From Isoetes taiwanensis (taxonomy: Eukaryota > Streptophyta > Lycopodiopsida > Isoetales > Isoetaceae), in assembly GCA_021234155.1 (NCBI GenBank), contig JAJEKV010000100.1, forward strand, positions 534,116 to 598,115: a DNA stretch of 64,000 nt, in the 5' to 3' direction. The notes beneath the pieces were generated by a model that was given only the letters and a program-made list of their open reading frames with translations, had not been told where the DNA came from and did no database searches. This document shows positions 46,834-59,249 of this stretch, in pieces. Both the position numbers and the translations under genes were made by a program. The number at the start of each line of letters is the position of its first letter. The first letter of the stretch is position 1.

Positions 46834-48195
46834 TCTGGGAAAGGACTCGCGAGAGACACAAAACCGGCCGACTACCAAAGGACTTCCTTAACTATAAACC
46901 CAGGCGCCGCGAAACCTCCAAGTGTTGAGTAGGGTCGCAAAGGACATTTGTGTGGAAGGAAGAGTGGAGAGAGCGAAGACGACAGCAAGGTGAATCAAAA
47001 TCAAATCGAAATCCAAAGCGCAAGATAGAACTCCAAGTCAAGAATGAGGAGAAGTGCCCCAACCCCTCCTGCGCATCCAGCCAAAGATACCTGCAGAAAA
47101 ACATCGAAGGAGCACTACTAGATCATGACAGGAAGAGGTTGTAGACTAGGTAAAGTGACGGATTAAAAATAAAGCTAGGGCCATATATAGGGTCTGAAAT
47201 ACTAAAGCAAAAGACAATAGTGGACATGATAAAGGAACCAAAAACGTAATGACAATCGGAAGGGACATGATAGAAAAATAAGAACGCCAAGTTGAAATGT
47301 AAAATATAAAAGAACGCCAATAATAGGGGGCGAATGAATGTGCATGACGGCGGCAAGTCGCACAACAACTCAAATCGATGTGAGCGCTTAGTAATGAGGA
47401 AATCAACAATACATGAAAAAGAGAGATAGCATCACCCGAAGGGTGGAGAAAAAGCGTCACCCAGCGGGTGGAAGAAAAACCAGGATAAATACAAATTCGC
47501 GTCCCCATCGGGGGGGAAAGAAACAACGCCACCCACAAAAAATAGTCCAAGAGAAACTCATGTCACAAAATTGCAAAAAACGCAATATCTGGCACATCTA
47601 ATCATAGCGAAATAGCAAATATGATAAATAATAATAGCACAATGCACGATGATATCCCAATACACTGTGAACAAAGAGCTCAACGGTTAGCTAGAAATGT
47701 ATGCCCTGACAAATGATGCATAAGGATAGCATAATGCACAATGCACAATGAACAGCATCACCCGCAGATGGAAATAGCATCACCACCATGGTGGAAAAAA
47801 GCGGCACCCAACGGGTGGATAACAATCATGTAAAAAGAAATATGCATTGCAAAATAATGCCCCGGGGGATTCACCTTTATCACATGAGCATATGCCACCT
47901 GCGTGCTTAAGGTGAGAAGAAACACCCCTATATACGTACGCAAAAGTGTTGGAAAAACACCCCTTCCGTGGAGAAAATACACTAGAATGTCAGTAAGAGG
48001 GGGATTTAAACCCCTAGTATACGTACGAAAACATCGAGAAAAAACCCCCTTCCACACACTCACTAGGTTTATACGGGTCTTCTGTGTGAATCCCCCGGGA
48101 ATAATGCTAGACAATGGTATTTACAACATCACTAAAGATAATAAATAGACATGAATGTCACCATCACGGTGGAAATAAATAGCACCACCCAACAA
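46461..48195. repeat. Dispersed GCATCACCC...GGGTGG mini-hairpins
   Basis: Short units of about 17-20 bases with complementary CACCC/GGGTG ends occur at 46461, 46481, 46521, 47429, 47454, 47499, 47754, 47777, 47801 and 48157. Weaker ones are at 46608, 47526 and 48181. Examples are GCATCACCCGAAGGGTGGAG and GCGGCACCCAACGGGTGGA. The core letters vary in a matched way (CACC.CCAT.GGTGG, TCCCC.ATC.GGGGG). Confidence 0.8.
47861..48099. mobile_element. MITE, 239 bp, 8-bp target duplication
   Basis: Perfect 14-bp terminal inverted repeats CCCGGGGGATTCAC (47861-47874) and GTGAATCCCCCGGG (48086-48099) are flanked by the direct repeat AATAATGC (47853-47860 and 48100-48107). The interior holds two imperfect direct copies of a ~50-bp segment with ACGTACG and AAAACACCCCTTCC / AAAACCCCCTTCC. 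An 8-bp duplication suits hAT, but the CCCGGG ends are unusual for it. Confidence 0.9.
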
Positions 48196-48349
48196 AAAAC
48201 GGTCCATAAAAAAACGCGACATCTAGAGAAGGATAAAGCATCAATGTAAAACCATAAAAAAGAACATCAAGAACACGAAAACTAAAAGTGGCCATTAGAA
48301 TGTGCCCAATATAACAGCTTGCGTATAACTACGTAATACACGCCATGCC

Positions 48350-48592
48350 TAGATAAAGAGAAGCATAAAAAGGAAAAAATGATCAAATATAAACCCATGT
48401 CGGACAACAACGTAGGACACCCCATATCTTTAAATAAAGAGAAGCATAAAAAATGAAAGATAATCCAATATACACCCATGTCGGAAAATCTCAATGCAGT
48501 GCCAAACGCAATATGCATCCTATCTAGATAAAGCCAAATAGCAAATATGCCAAAGATGATAAAGCCAAATAGCAAATACGCCAAAGATATAT
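48350..48592. repeat. Short tandem direct repeats
   Basis: Two copies of a ~75-bp unit (AAAGAGAAGCATAAAAA... CCCATGTCGGA) are followed by two copies of a 31-bp unit (GATAAAGCCAAATAGCAAAT.CGCCAAA). Confidence 0.85.
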
Positions 48593-51500
48593 AATGAGCA
48601 TACCAAATAGAAAAAGATCCGCTACAAGTGAAAAAACCCTCAATAGACAGCTAGAACCGCCAGGTGTGGAGTTGGGTCGCAAAGCACATAGCGGGAGGAG
48701 AAGAAGAGGAGCCAAACGACCGCGGAGCGGCAAGCAAGATCATGTGGAACCCCGAAAGTGGCAGCCGCCGAGGCCCGGCCGCGACGAAAGCGTAATGAGC
48801 ACCATACCGAACGGATTTAAGCCGAAGCAAGAAGATACACCCGCCACCACCTCCAAGCAATCGGATAGGATAAAGGACGTAGAGAGGAAGGAGAGGAGCC
48901 AAAAAAGGGGCTGCCGAGGTGCCGAAGGATAATGACAGGCATGCAAACGGCAAGGCAAGCGAAGCAAAGAAATCGTGATGAGCACCGGCAAGTGGGTCTC
49001 GCTTGAAATGGCAGGGGAGAAAGGGAACCAGTAATCCAAGAGTCCGGGTTCAAGCGAGAGGGAAGCCGCTGACGACGAGAACCAAGAGCTGAGCGAGCCG
49101 TGGAGAAAAAAAAGCGGTTGAAGAAGAAGAGCCGAAAAGCACCCGCTATGGATCGGTATCACCAATGACCTCAAAAAGGGAAGGACATTAGAGAACAAAA
49201 CAATGATAAGAAAAGGACGCCGCCACGATGATGAATCGGCGGAAGCGCCCCGCATGCCAACGAGAACGCAACAAGGCGATGAAAAAAATAAACCACGCAC
49301 GCGCATAATGCACATATGATATGAATGCGTATCACGAACGTATGTCCGCGGATAGTTGAATGTGGCTACGGGCACCGGTCCGTGAATGTGGCTATTATTC
49401 CTTCTGAACCTGGGGCCAATATCTAGAGGGAGATAAGTCAACAAAGGAACCTTTCATCATGGATCCCCAAAAAGAATAAACAATAACAATAAATAAGAAG
49501 GCAGAATAACAAGTAACTGAGATAATAAGGCAAAGAGGAAAAAACGTACGCATAGGAATGTAAAAATGCATAGACATAAAGATCGAACGAAAAACATGGA
49601 GATGTTGAGTAAAATCGCACACCACGTAGCGAGCGCGAGAGGACGAGGGACCGCCAAAGAACCGTGAGTACCTAACCTCAACATGTATACCCCGCGATTG
49701 AGCAAAAAACGGAGGAAACGAGGAAGAATGATAAAAACTATGGGCTAAAAGAACATGAAAAGTCACCACGTCTAATAAAGCAACGTCTCGAAACTTACAC
49801 AATGATTATGTAATATCATATATATAGTGAACAAAGCTATGCACGAAAAAGTAAGCCTACTGCGAACATGACAAAGTGGAGCTAACGAAAACAATGAAGC
49901 TCCCAAATCCATAAAATTGGTACACCGAACAATATCACCCATGTGCAAGAACAGAAAATACAACTTCAGGAAACAACAAATAAGTGCGTGAACAAAGGAA
50001 CCAAATATAGAATATACATATAAGAAATTTAGCCACAAAGGACAAAGAGGTGAATAGCAAATATGATGTATAATGGTAGCACAATGCATAATGATAGCGA
50101 ACTAAAAATGAAGTCCCCGAAAAAGACAACAAAGTTATGCGTTAAGCCCAAGCAGAAATACGAGAAAAGAAGAATGTAAGCCAATGAACAAATCAATAAG
50201 AAAATAACCACAGACAAGAGCCCAACAGCCAGAGAAAATGTAAAACACGGTGCCCAACAAAAAATGTAATACAAAAATGATCGACATAGGCCAAAAGATG
50301 AAATCAACACACAGGGCGTAACATAAATAGGAAAAATAATCCGAATAACACAACAACCGCTTGAATAGTGCGAGCATCAAGATCCAATGGAAAAAGACAA
50401 TGGCAAAAGAGAACATAAAGTTTATAAGATCATGCTACATAAAAAGAAACCACGTGGGCAACTAAGACGAAAAATGTAAAAGGAACATATGAAAAGATAT
50501 AACCACCAAATCAAGAACCCCATTACAACCCAAATAGTATAAATTGAGGGCCTCGAGAGAATTGAAAACATCCGAATAACATGAATGCAAGTCATTAACC
50601 ATATTCATCCCCAGATGTTGCAAAATAAAATACACATGTAAAAAAGCATCTCATGAAAATATGCCAATTATCAATCCATAACCATACTCAAAAAGAATTA
50701 ATGCCGGAAATATGGATAGAAAACAATAGCCTAAAGTAAGTCGATAAAATTGTGGAAAGAAGCAAACCTAGAATGGATACCTCACCGGGACTCAACTTGT
50801 ATAAAATGCGACAAAGAATGTAATTCCCCAAGCCCAAAACAAACATCGCCAAAAAACTCACGCCCCCCATGGCAAGAGCTCGGACTAAGGAAAACATCCC
50901 CTATGGACCAATAAAAGGAGACTTTAAAAGGCCACAAAGGAACTTCCGCTAGAAAAATGGCTCAACAAACTAATTGTCTACATTGAGGATCCGAATTTTG
51001 AAACGAGAACGCCCAACCCCGAAGACCACCAACCTTCTACCAAATTTATAATTAGCAAATATAGCTCATATCCAAACCCAAGGAGCAAACCCAAATGATG
51101 ATAAGATAAACCGCAATTAAATACCTACCAAATGAAAAACGAAGCATAAGTCCGGATGCAAAATTGACAGCGATGACATGCATATAAGAAATTTGGTCCA
51201 AAGAAAACCGGGCATTGATCAAGGCGAAGAACATGTGCATGCATGAAAAAAGACGAAAATGGCAAATGCATACATGATCACAATTCAAGCCGATGAGCCC
51301 GGCCCAAAATCAAACCCCAAATCCATTGATATGAACTTCCGTGAAATAATGGCAATAGGAAGTGGGCAAATGTATCATTTTATTGAAAACTTCAGAAATA
51401 AAAACTCATCCATATAACACCTAGAGAAATAAATGCAGTTCTCAATCGACCTCTTGCTAAAGAAAATGCAAAAATAAGTAAATGTCCTTTATACAATTAA

Positions 51501-51984
51501 CAAGTCACAACAACATGATGCAATATCCAAGAAAACCCGCTATAAATGTAGGATGCAGGTGTATATGTAGACAATATGAAGATATGTGGAAAAATAAAAT
51601 GCATATAGGCAAACATGAGAGCCACTTGGACTCCACGACCGCAAAATGCAAAGAGGCTAGATAGCTGCATGGAGTGGAAGAACTACATTGCAACAGTCAG
51701 AGCTAAAAATGGACTTGGAATTGCAAACCTGATGGTGGAAAGAAGAAAAGCAAATTCTAGACATGATCTAAGTAAACTAAAACTACACATCCAACCGTTC
51801 CCCTCGACATCTGCCGGGAGAGCCGGGGCAAATTAAGAAAAGGAAGAACAAGAAAAGCTAAGGCTAAATGTTGCATCTCACCTCCGCTCTCGCCAAGATG
51901 CCCCACCAAACCGGCCGAAATCCAACCTAACAGAGGAGAATGAAGAAAGGAAGCTCTGATCCGATTCAGAGAAAAACAATGGCG

Positions 51985-52045
51985 TATGCTTAGGCTTAGG
52001 CTGGGGCTGAGGCTTAGGCTTGGCTTAGGCTTAGGCTTAGGTGTA
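51985..52045. repeat. TTAGGC-type microsatellite
   Basis: GGCTTA/TTAGGC units repeat about nine times with interruptions. This is not the usual plant telomere unit. Confidence 0.85.
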
Positions 52046-54134
52046 GTCAACGGCAAAAGAAGCGGGAGCAAGGAAATCCAAGGAAAAAGTGTTTGAACGA
52101 GGAAGCTGGAAATAGGAGAGCAATCATGGACCCGTGTGATGGCGCACGCCCGCCTCTCGTGAGATCGAAGCCAAGAACCGGAAAAGGTCTCGCGACCTTG
52201 TTCCTCACAACCGAGCCGCTATAAAATGGGCTTAACCAAAGAACAATTCAGCAGCCATACTCCCCGCCAATGCTCCAAATGACCACGCCCACGCCAAGAT
52301 GCGGCTCGCACAACTCGGGTGTCCCGCCTGACCAATGGGTTCCAGCTTCTAGAATGTCCGCTTGAAGAACGAAAGAGAGGCAAGACAAAGAGGGGCTGAG
52401 AATGAAAACGTAAAAGAAAACACAGCATGGATCCGCAATCAAAATGGCGGAACCGCCTTGGACATGCAGGATCAAGACAAAGACGAGGATAGGATGGGGA
52501 AAAGAAGGAAACTAAACCGAGAGCATGCGCTAATTAGTGAACACAAATGTAATCCAGCTCTCTCGCATCGCAAATTCTTGAGCCGCAAGACCAATCATAT
52601 AATCCGCCATCGCATGCAAAAGGCCGATTTACGCAACAACAAATAACTAATATAGCACCACGAAGAGGAAACAAAGGAGCATGGCTTGCCAGTTCGCATG
52701 GCTTGCCAATTGAATCGATCACCAACAAACCAATATACCTCAACCAATAGACCCCAGATGCAATTTTGTTGCTCCAAAGTTAACTGCATGTATCAAATTC
52801 AACAGAAAAACCCATACCTTCCAAAATCTTCGGTCGGATGCACATAGCCAGAATGGCCCCTACCACTACATACCGAGAGCATAAAGAAGGAGAGCATAAG
52901 AACCTGCTCAAGAACTTACTGCCACAGATGCCTGCTAAAAAGTTCTCTGGCACCAGCTATAACGCGCCCGAGAAGAAGAAGCCGTGATGTCGCTATAGAT
53001 GAGCCTGAAAATGAGCAAAGTGGGCCAGGTGGACAAAAGAGTGGAGATGGTGATGTGCAGGACAATTGGGTGGAAGAGTGGAGAGAGCGAAGATGGCAGC
53101 AAGGTGAATCAAATCGAAATCCCAAGCTCAAGATAGAACTCGAATTCTAGAATGAGGAGAAGTGCGCTAACCCCTCCCGCGCATCCATCCAGAGATACCT
53201 GTAGAAAAACAAAGGAAGAATCCCAAAATGGAACCCAGAGAAAAAAAAAAGAAAGAATCCAAAATGGATTGATAGTACCATGGCTCGAACCCTCATCCAT
53301 AAGATGATAAACCTACACCCTAACACGTCAACCATCTGGAATCTGTGCAAAAGACAAAAAACAATCGAAGTATTCCACCCAAAAAAACAACCCTAAACCA
53401 GAGATGCATGCGAGAAACATTACACAAGCAATTGCCATGCATAAATCAGCCAAATGCACAAGGCAAGTGTGCTAAGGAAGACCAATCACGCTGTAAAATG
53501 CATAGAAACCGGCAAAGCAAGATGAAAGCGCCTCGGATCGGGGGCTGCCCAAATCTCTATGAATTGCTTCGATCTCGACGAATCCGCCGCATGCAACAAA
53601 ATACCGCAAAAAGAAAGATACCGGTCGCCGCAAACCATTAGTGGCCCCGTGAGGAAATAATCCGCATGCAATGCGGCAAAAACAAAACAATCGATGAGTT
53701 CCATCCGAAAAAAACAATCTGGACTAGATGCATGCAACAAAGTGATGCCTTCAATTGACATGCAAAAAATCAGCCAGCATTCACGAAGAAATTGCGCGAA
53801 GAAAGAAGAGATCACGCTCATATTTTGAATCCTCCGCGTAGCATGCAAAACAAAGAAAGTGCTTGCAAGAAACCATGAGAAAGAGCAAGCCAAAAGGGAA
53901 GGAAAGAAGAAGAGCAATCTAAAAGGGAAGAAAAGAGGAAGAGCAATCTAAAAGGAAAAGAGAGAAAGCAAATCTCCAAAGAGGAGAAAAGAGGATGGAG
54001 CCAAAGGAAGCTACGAGCACGAAGAAAATGCTGCTGTGAGAAGACGCCGATAACCCGCCTGAGAATGGAACTAGCCTAATATAGGGGCTCGTCCTTTCCC
54101 AGAATGGCGATCCGATGGCTCGGATCGATGGGAT

Positions 54135-56530
54135 TCTAACTCCTCTCCCAGGTGGCATGATTAAATTTGGTGCGCAGATAAAAGCATGAAAGTTTACTCT
54201 TATGATCACCTTATGGATGCCATATACCAGATTGGATTTTGGCCTTTCCACAAATTAATCTTGTGCTTTGGACGAGAAAACAATCGTTCTTTCAAATACC
54301 ATTGTTTACACCATAGATTTGACATGGAGCAGGCTAGAACAAGATATCAATTGAAACATCGGATATGGCTGCATCAACGGAGAAATCTTATAACTTCCAA
54401 GCTAGTAAAGCCATCTACTAGCTTACCATTGAAACCATTGGTTGCTGTTACACCTTCAATAAATAAACAATCAAAGCTTAAAATAACACGTTCTTTCTTA
54501 TACTCCACATCTAAAGCTATGTTTCTATATCTGCTCCAGATTCTCAAGAAGTTTCCAATTAAGTTTTCCAGCTACCAAGTTTTTTTATCGCCAAAATTGA
54601 CCCATGGATCTAAACATATACTTCATAAATGGGATTGCTTCCTTTTATTGAGCGTACACCAGTTGAGGTTGTCAAAGAAACATTGGTAGAATTTTTATAA
54701 AATTATGACCCTAAGACATCAACAGGATCCACAATAGCTTCTGGCTCCATTACAATCACTCCACAACTTGTTGAACAAACGTTATCTATTCCGTATTTAC
54801 CATACCAAGCAATTCTCGGCAAAGTAGATCATGAGCAATATGGAGTCAAGAAATCTTCCAATGGGCAATGCCACTTAGAACATTTAGTTCCGCCCTACAG
54901 AGATGTCATCATTCATATTCGAAAGAAGCTCATACTCTAGTCCTCAAAAACCCTCAATATATGCTCTCAAACATTGTTTCGTGCTACAATATTGGCTTAT
55001 CAACAAAAGAAACTTTCTTGGGCTGATATAGTCACCAACAAATTATTCAAGCAGCTTAAAAATGCCACAGAACATAAAATTTCTAGTTTTTGCTATGGTC
55101 CACATTTACAGATGCTAATAGACTTCATTACTTTTCAACAGGATGTTTCAGCATCTTCATCAATACTAAATGGGCAAGGAAGCATTCTTTAGCTTGATCC
55201 TATGCCACACCCCATGGAGATTACAATGCAAACTATTTCTAATAATGCAGATCTCACTTTCTCTACTTCAAATAATTCTCATATGCACAGTAAAATAAAT
55301 CAACTTTATGATGAGATTAATCAAGATCTCAAAAACAAGGATAATGAGATAGTACGATTGCAAACTCGCATCACTTCGTTGGAGCAAAACAATGAAGAGT
55401 TGCAGCAGCAAAATAGAAATTTTGAGCACTGTTATCAAGCAAAACTCACTAATTATGATATTTTATTCACAGAAATATGATGATTTAACTTTGCAACAAG
55501 TTCAACCTCCTCTCAACCTTCACAACTCAATACTGAGAAACAAAAGCAAATATTAAAAGATTGTGTCAAAGTCATCCTGCAACAAGTGCATGATTTGCAA
55601 CAAAAGAATAATGTACTTTCTACAGAACTTGAAGCTAAAACTAAAGCACTTGATGCTACAATGCAACAGGTACATAATCCTTCTCAAGAAACATTCGAGA
55701 CATCCATTGATCCAGTCTCTTAAGTTACATGATTATGACTTTCTGGATTTCGTGCCATTTAAACCTGCAACTACAGATACATGGAGGAGGCGAAAACTTT
55801 TGGACACTACAACATAATTGAATTTTTCACAAGCCCCTCAACACTTGCAAGATTCTGTTTACTTTGATCCTACTTACAACCGAAGAATAGATTGGCAAAC
55901 TGCAGACCTTCAGAACATCAACAACTGGCCTATCATTCCTGGTAACTCATGGAATAGTCCAAAAGAAATTATGCAAAACCTCAGAATTTTTTTTGAAGAG
56001 GCTCAACGCAGTCCCGGTTTCATCATATACAAGCAAGCCCAGTACTGTAAGTTTCTTCATATGGTCTTTGAAGCCAATGCTTCTGCTAAAGGTTTATTGA
56101 TCAATATTAACCTCAATAGATCCTGCAAATCCACCATGAGGGACAGTGCTATCTTCATTAAACTTTCACATTTGCCGTCCAAGTGCATTGAACTCTTTGA
56201 AAGTATGGCCGATGATAACTTTCTCTTTCAAGCTAACTCTGCTTACTTTGACTTTACTAATGCCTTACAGGAACAACGGAAGAAACAAATTTATAACTTT
56301 CACCGCCATTGCAGGAATTACCATCTCCATACTGCTAGGCCTTGTGTGGAGCCTACGCTCCCCACAAAAAATTCGGGGATAGATGATAAGGGGACATAAC
56401 ATGTGAATACTGAAGAACAGGTTGGGAAACAACTTCAAGAGCCTGACGGCGATTCCGAGAATGATGACCCTTATGGGAGTCATTATAAAAGGCGGCATGG
56501 TCAGCACACGCCTACAGATGATTAAATAAT
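54135..56530 (+). mobile_element. Relic of a large retroelement-associated ORF
   Basis: The plus strand carries protein-like stretches in several frames. LAYQQKKLSWADIVTNKLF and SFCYGPHLQMLIDF (about 54990-55140) follow a region with ITITPQLVEQTLSIPYLPYQ. This order resembles the extra ORFs of plant retroelements (SGxxIxI...I...IPxxG...LPYGxxLTxxF). A Gln/Asn-rich coiled coil with IVRLQTRITSLEQNNEELQQ (about 55340-55415) comes next. Then a 193-codon stretch (55818-56399) contains YFDPTYNRRIDWQTADLQNI and SPGFIIYKQAQYCKFLHMVF, which I do not recognise. It is broken. Together with the Ty3 RT relic at 44.8 kb it may be one element split by the Helitron2-like pair, but this is inference. Confidence 0.45.
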
Positions 56531-59170
56531 ATTTGAATATGAATAGGCTTGGCGAAAGCCACATTTAGCCAAATTTATTTTACTTATCTTATGAAGGAAA
56601 GACATAAAAATATAAAATTTACAAAAAACCTAAAAATTATAAAACAAGAAAAATGGCAAAAAAGAGGTGAACGTGGAGAAAAACCGCTTCGAATCTTTGC
56701 CTTCTTTGCTTTTCCTTCCTTCCTTCCTTTCGAATATGTGTTCTCCTCAACGAATTGATGTGCCAGGGTGGATCTGCCACAACTCTTAGAGTATTTAAGG
56801 AGTAACAAAGCAAGAATTGGGTATGTGTGGATGCCGTGAATTTGTGCTATCATTATTGTACGTTGGCTTATGATCAATAGAAATGTCTCCTTTTTGCCAG
56901 TTGAGAGCTTTCATTGTTATTTGTTCCATGTTCATCTCATGAATGCAATGACGAGTTTGTCATCCTTTTCTTCTATGGCATCTTAATCTACATCAAGTCT
57001 GGAGGAACGCAAAGCGGATCAAGCCGCCCATGAGGCAATAGAAACCATCTTCGAAATCACTCTGTCTGGTTGCATTTCTACCCCTGTTTTTTTTGCCATA
57101 CTGACAACCTTGCTTGATATCGGATGACTAAATTAACCACCCTAGCTGATATTGAATGGCCGGATTAACCGTCAAATTTTGGCTGGATTAACCACATCCT
57201 ACATGATGGACTGCCATAATCATCAAATTACAAGAGCCCACATTCTGCGTCGCATTTCATGAAACAATTGAAGAGTTTCTTTTAACTACAATTTGCAGTG
57301 TAAGAAGGCATCACAATATTCCAAGTATAATAATTCCTTTCATGCATATGATGAAATGAGGCACGTGTTGCATATAGGGCTCCACACTTACATTATATTT
57401 GCACCAGCATGTTACCAAGGAATACACTTTTCAGAAGCCTACTTTTAATAATTCTATCATAAACGTGCTTTCCTTCTGACAAATCCTTGGGACAGTTCGG
57501 CTTTTTCAAGTGAAAATTTAATTGCCGATATATTTGAATACCTCCAATTTTGAGGTAAATCATCAAGTTCATTCTAAAAAGCTCACATTAACTCTCCAAC
57601 TTCTGTTCGATCGTAATGTTCTATTTCATTCCACGTAATAATGGATCTTACACCGAACATTTTTTAAAGCATCCATGATTTCCAAAGGTGCTTTGAGTAA
57701 AGAGAACTTGAGTCAACAATGCAGAAGAAAAACCCTTTTTCTTAAGCTTAAGGACATGATGATTTGCAACTGCCTGTTTGCGACGGAACAACAGGTTAAC
57801 TTAATAGTCTCAAAAGGTGAAAAGCTAAGAATATAGGAAGGGAAAAAACTAACAGTTCAAAAATATTTTGTACCTTAATGACCTACAATGAACTAGGAAT
57901 CAAAAGAATATTCATAGCTTCGTACAGAACAACATCAAACAAGATTTGCTCCTTCAGGCAATCCAAAAACTAAAACGTAGAAAATTAAGAGGATAAGTGT
58001 TAGATTATGTATACTCCAGTTCTCATATTTATATGCCTACAACCGTTCATGTTTTTGTTAACAATAAAAAATTACCTGAACATGATAATCCTAGCCATCA
58101 CTTTCAACTTCAATGTCGGGTTAGAACTCTACAGACTAGAACTTTACTAGACTAGAACTTTACTGCAAGCAAATTGCATTGCCCTGCAAAAATTCAACAC
58201 AAATCTTGGACCACAAATGACGCAAGCAAGTTGGTTTTTTGAAAATATGAACTGATCCAACGTCAAAAGGATGTAGTAGAATATCAACTGATGCATGCCT
58301 TGTCACCAATTGAAAGAACCCTGATAAGGCACAATAACCCCTTTTTCTGAATGAGAAAAAAAAAAGTTTGGACAATCTTTTTCCTCTCTAGAAAGTCCTA
58401 GGGCTACCCACACAACAAACATTCCAAAAAGATGTTAAGAAAAACTACTTAACATTGAAGCATTGGCGATTTATAAAAAATACCCATGGACATGTCTAAG
58501 TGTTGTCGTATCTTACATTGCATGACTACCCTACATTCACCTCATTTTTTTATGTCTTAGCACGTCCATGGACCATCCGGTGGCCATGGCTGCATGGAAG
58601 ATGTCATATTGGTCCCATAATATATATTTTTTATTTGTAGGCCTTTGGTTTTTTTCATTATAAAGCTTTAGACATCCAAAGGAGAAGGGTTTCTTGCACG
58701 TTGTATTGGTCCCCTTTTTGCTATTTCATTTACAGGACTTAGGTACCACCTCATTTCTGTCCCATTATGCGTGTTTGTTACTTTTGACTTTCTCATGTTC
58801 GAGGCGGTCCAGATAGACAATGAGGTCTAGAAACATCTATGTTCTCTTATTTTTCTCTCTTGTAATGGGACATGTTTGCTACAATTAAATGACGAACCCA
58901 CTACTCTCCTATACTGAAGAGAAAAGAAAAAAAATATCTTCAATACTATTAATTTATTATATTAAAAAAAGGAAGCTTAATAAAAAGCTTAAAGCTTGGG
59001 ACGATAAAAGCTTTATTCTATTCTACTCTATTCTATTATATGAAAAAGGTATATTAATCCCATTTTTAATAAATTAAATCAAAAGCGAGGTTGTGAGAAC
59101 GTAGGGTAGAATAAGTGGAAGCCGCTAGAATAAGGGCAAAGGTAATACGCGTAAATGTAATTGGCTTTTA
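56531..59170. other. Intergenic, no gene recognised
   Basis: AT-rich sequence without conserved protein. At 57090-57200 GATTAACCA-like units recur (TGGCCGGATTAACCGTC, TGGCTGGATTAACCACA). Short TATTCTATTCTAC runs lie at about 59015-59040. Confidence 0.5.
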
Positions 59171-59180
59171 CAGTGGGTCT

Positions 59181-59187
59181 TTATAAG
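59181..59187 (+). promoter_or_regulatory. TATA box of the intact DUF7722 gene
   Basis: TTATAAG lies 63 bp upstream of the start codon, with a second TTATAA at about 59199. It parallels CTTATAAG upstream of the interrupted paralogue. Confidence 0.6.
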
Positions 59188-59249
59188 CCCCTCCCTTCTT
59201 ATAACCAAAGCACGAAAACGAAAGAAAGAAAAAGAAATATATTTTTACC

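Larger units (their letters stand above)
46946..53215. repeat. Pair of ~165-bp direct repeats inside the large element
   Basis: 46946-47112 and about 53065-53215 share GGAAGAGTGGAGAGAGCGAA, CAGCAAGGTGAATCAAA, AATGAGGAGAAGTGC and AGATACCTG. They lie near opposite ends of the element and are in the same orientation. Confidence 0.8.
46834..54134 (+). mobile_element. Large (7.3 kb) Helitron2-like element, second of the pair
   Basis: It begins TCTGGGAAAGGACTCGCGAG at the base after its neighbour and ends with the same inverse arm (about 54090-54103), hairpin (54108-54127) and ATGGGAT. The first bases inside carry ACCAAAGGACTTCCTTA, as in the 19.8-kb element. Its last ~105 bp match the end of the upstream neighbour (46708-46816 versus 54010-54118). 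The interior is non-coding, A-rich and T-poor on the plus strand, so that minus frames are spuriously open and rich in Phe, Leu and Ser. It contains direct repeats, small hairpins and a nested MITE. No captured gene is recognised. Confidence 0.65.

Noticed and set aside
47146-50416. Long minus-strand frames with hydrophobic sequence suggesting membrane proteins
   Set aside because: They come from the A-rich, T-poor plus strand of a non-coding Helitron2-like element and have no family signature.
51985-52045. TTAGGC repeats as an interstitial telomere
   Set aside because: The usual plant unit is TTTAGGG. The tract is short and interrupted, so I treat it as a microsatellite.
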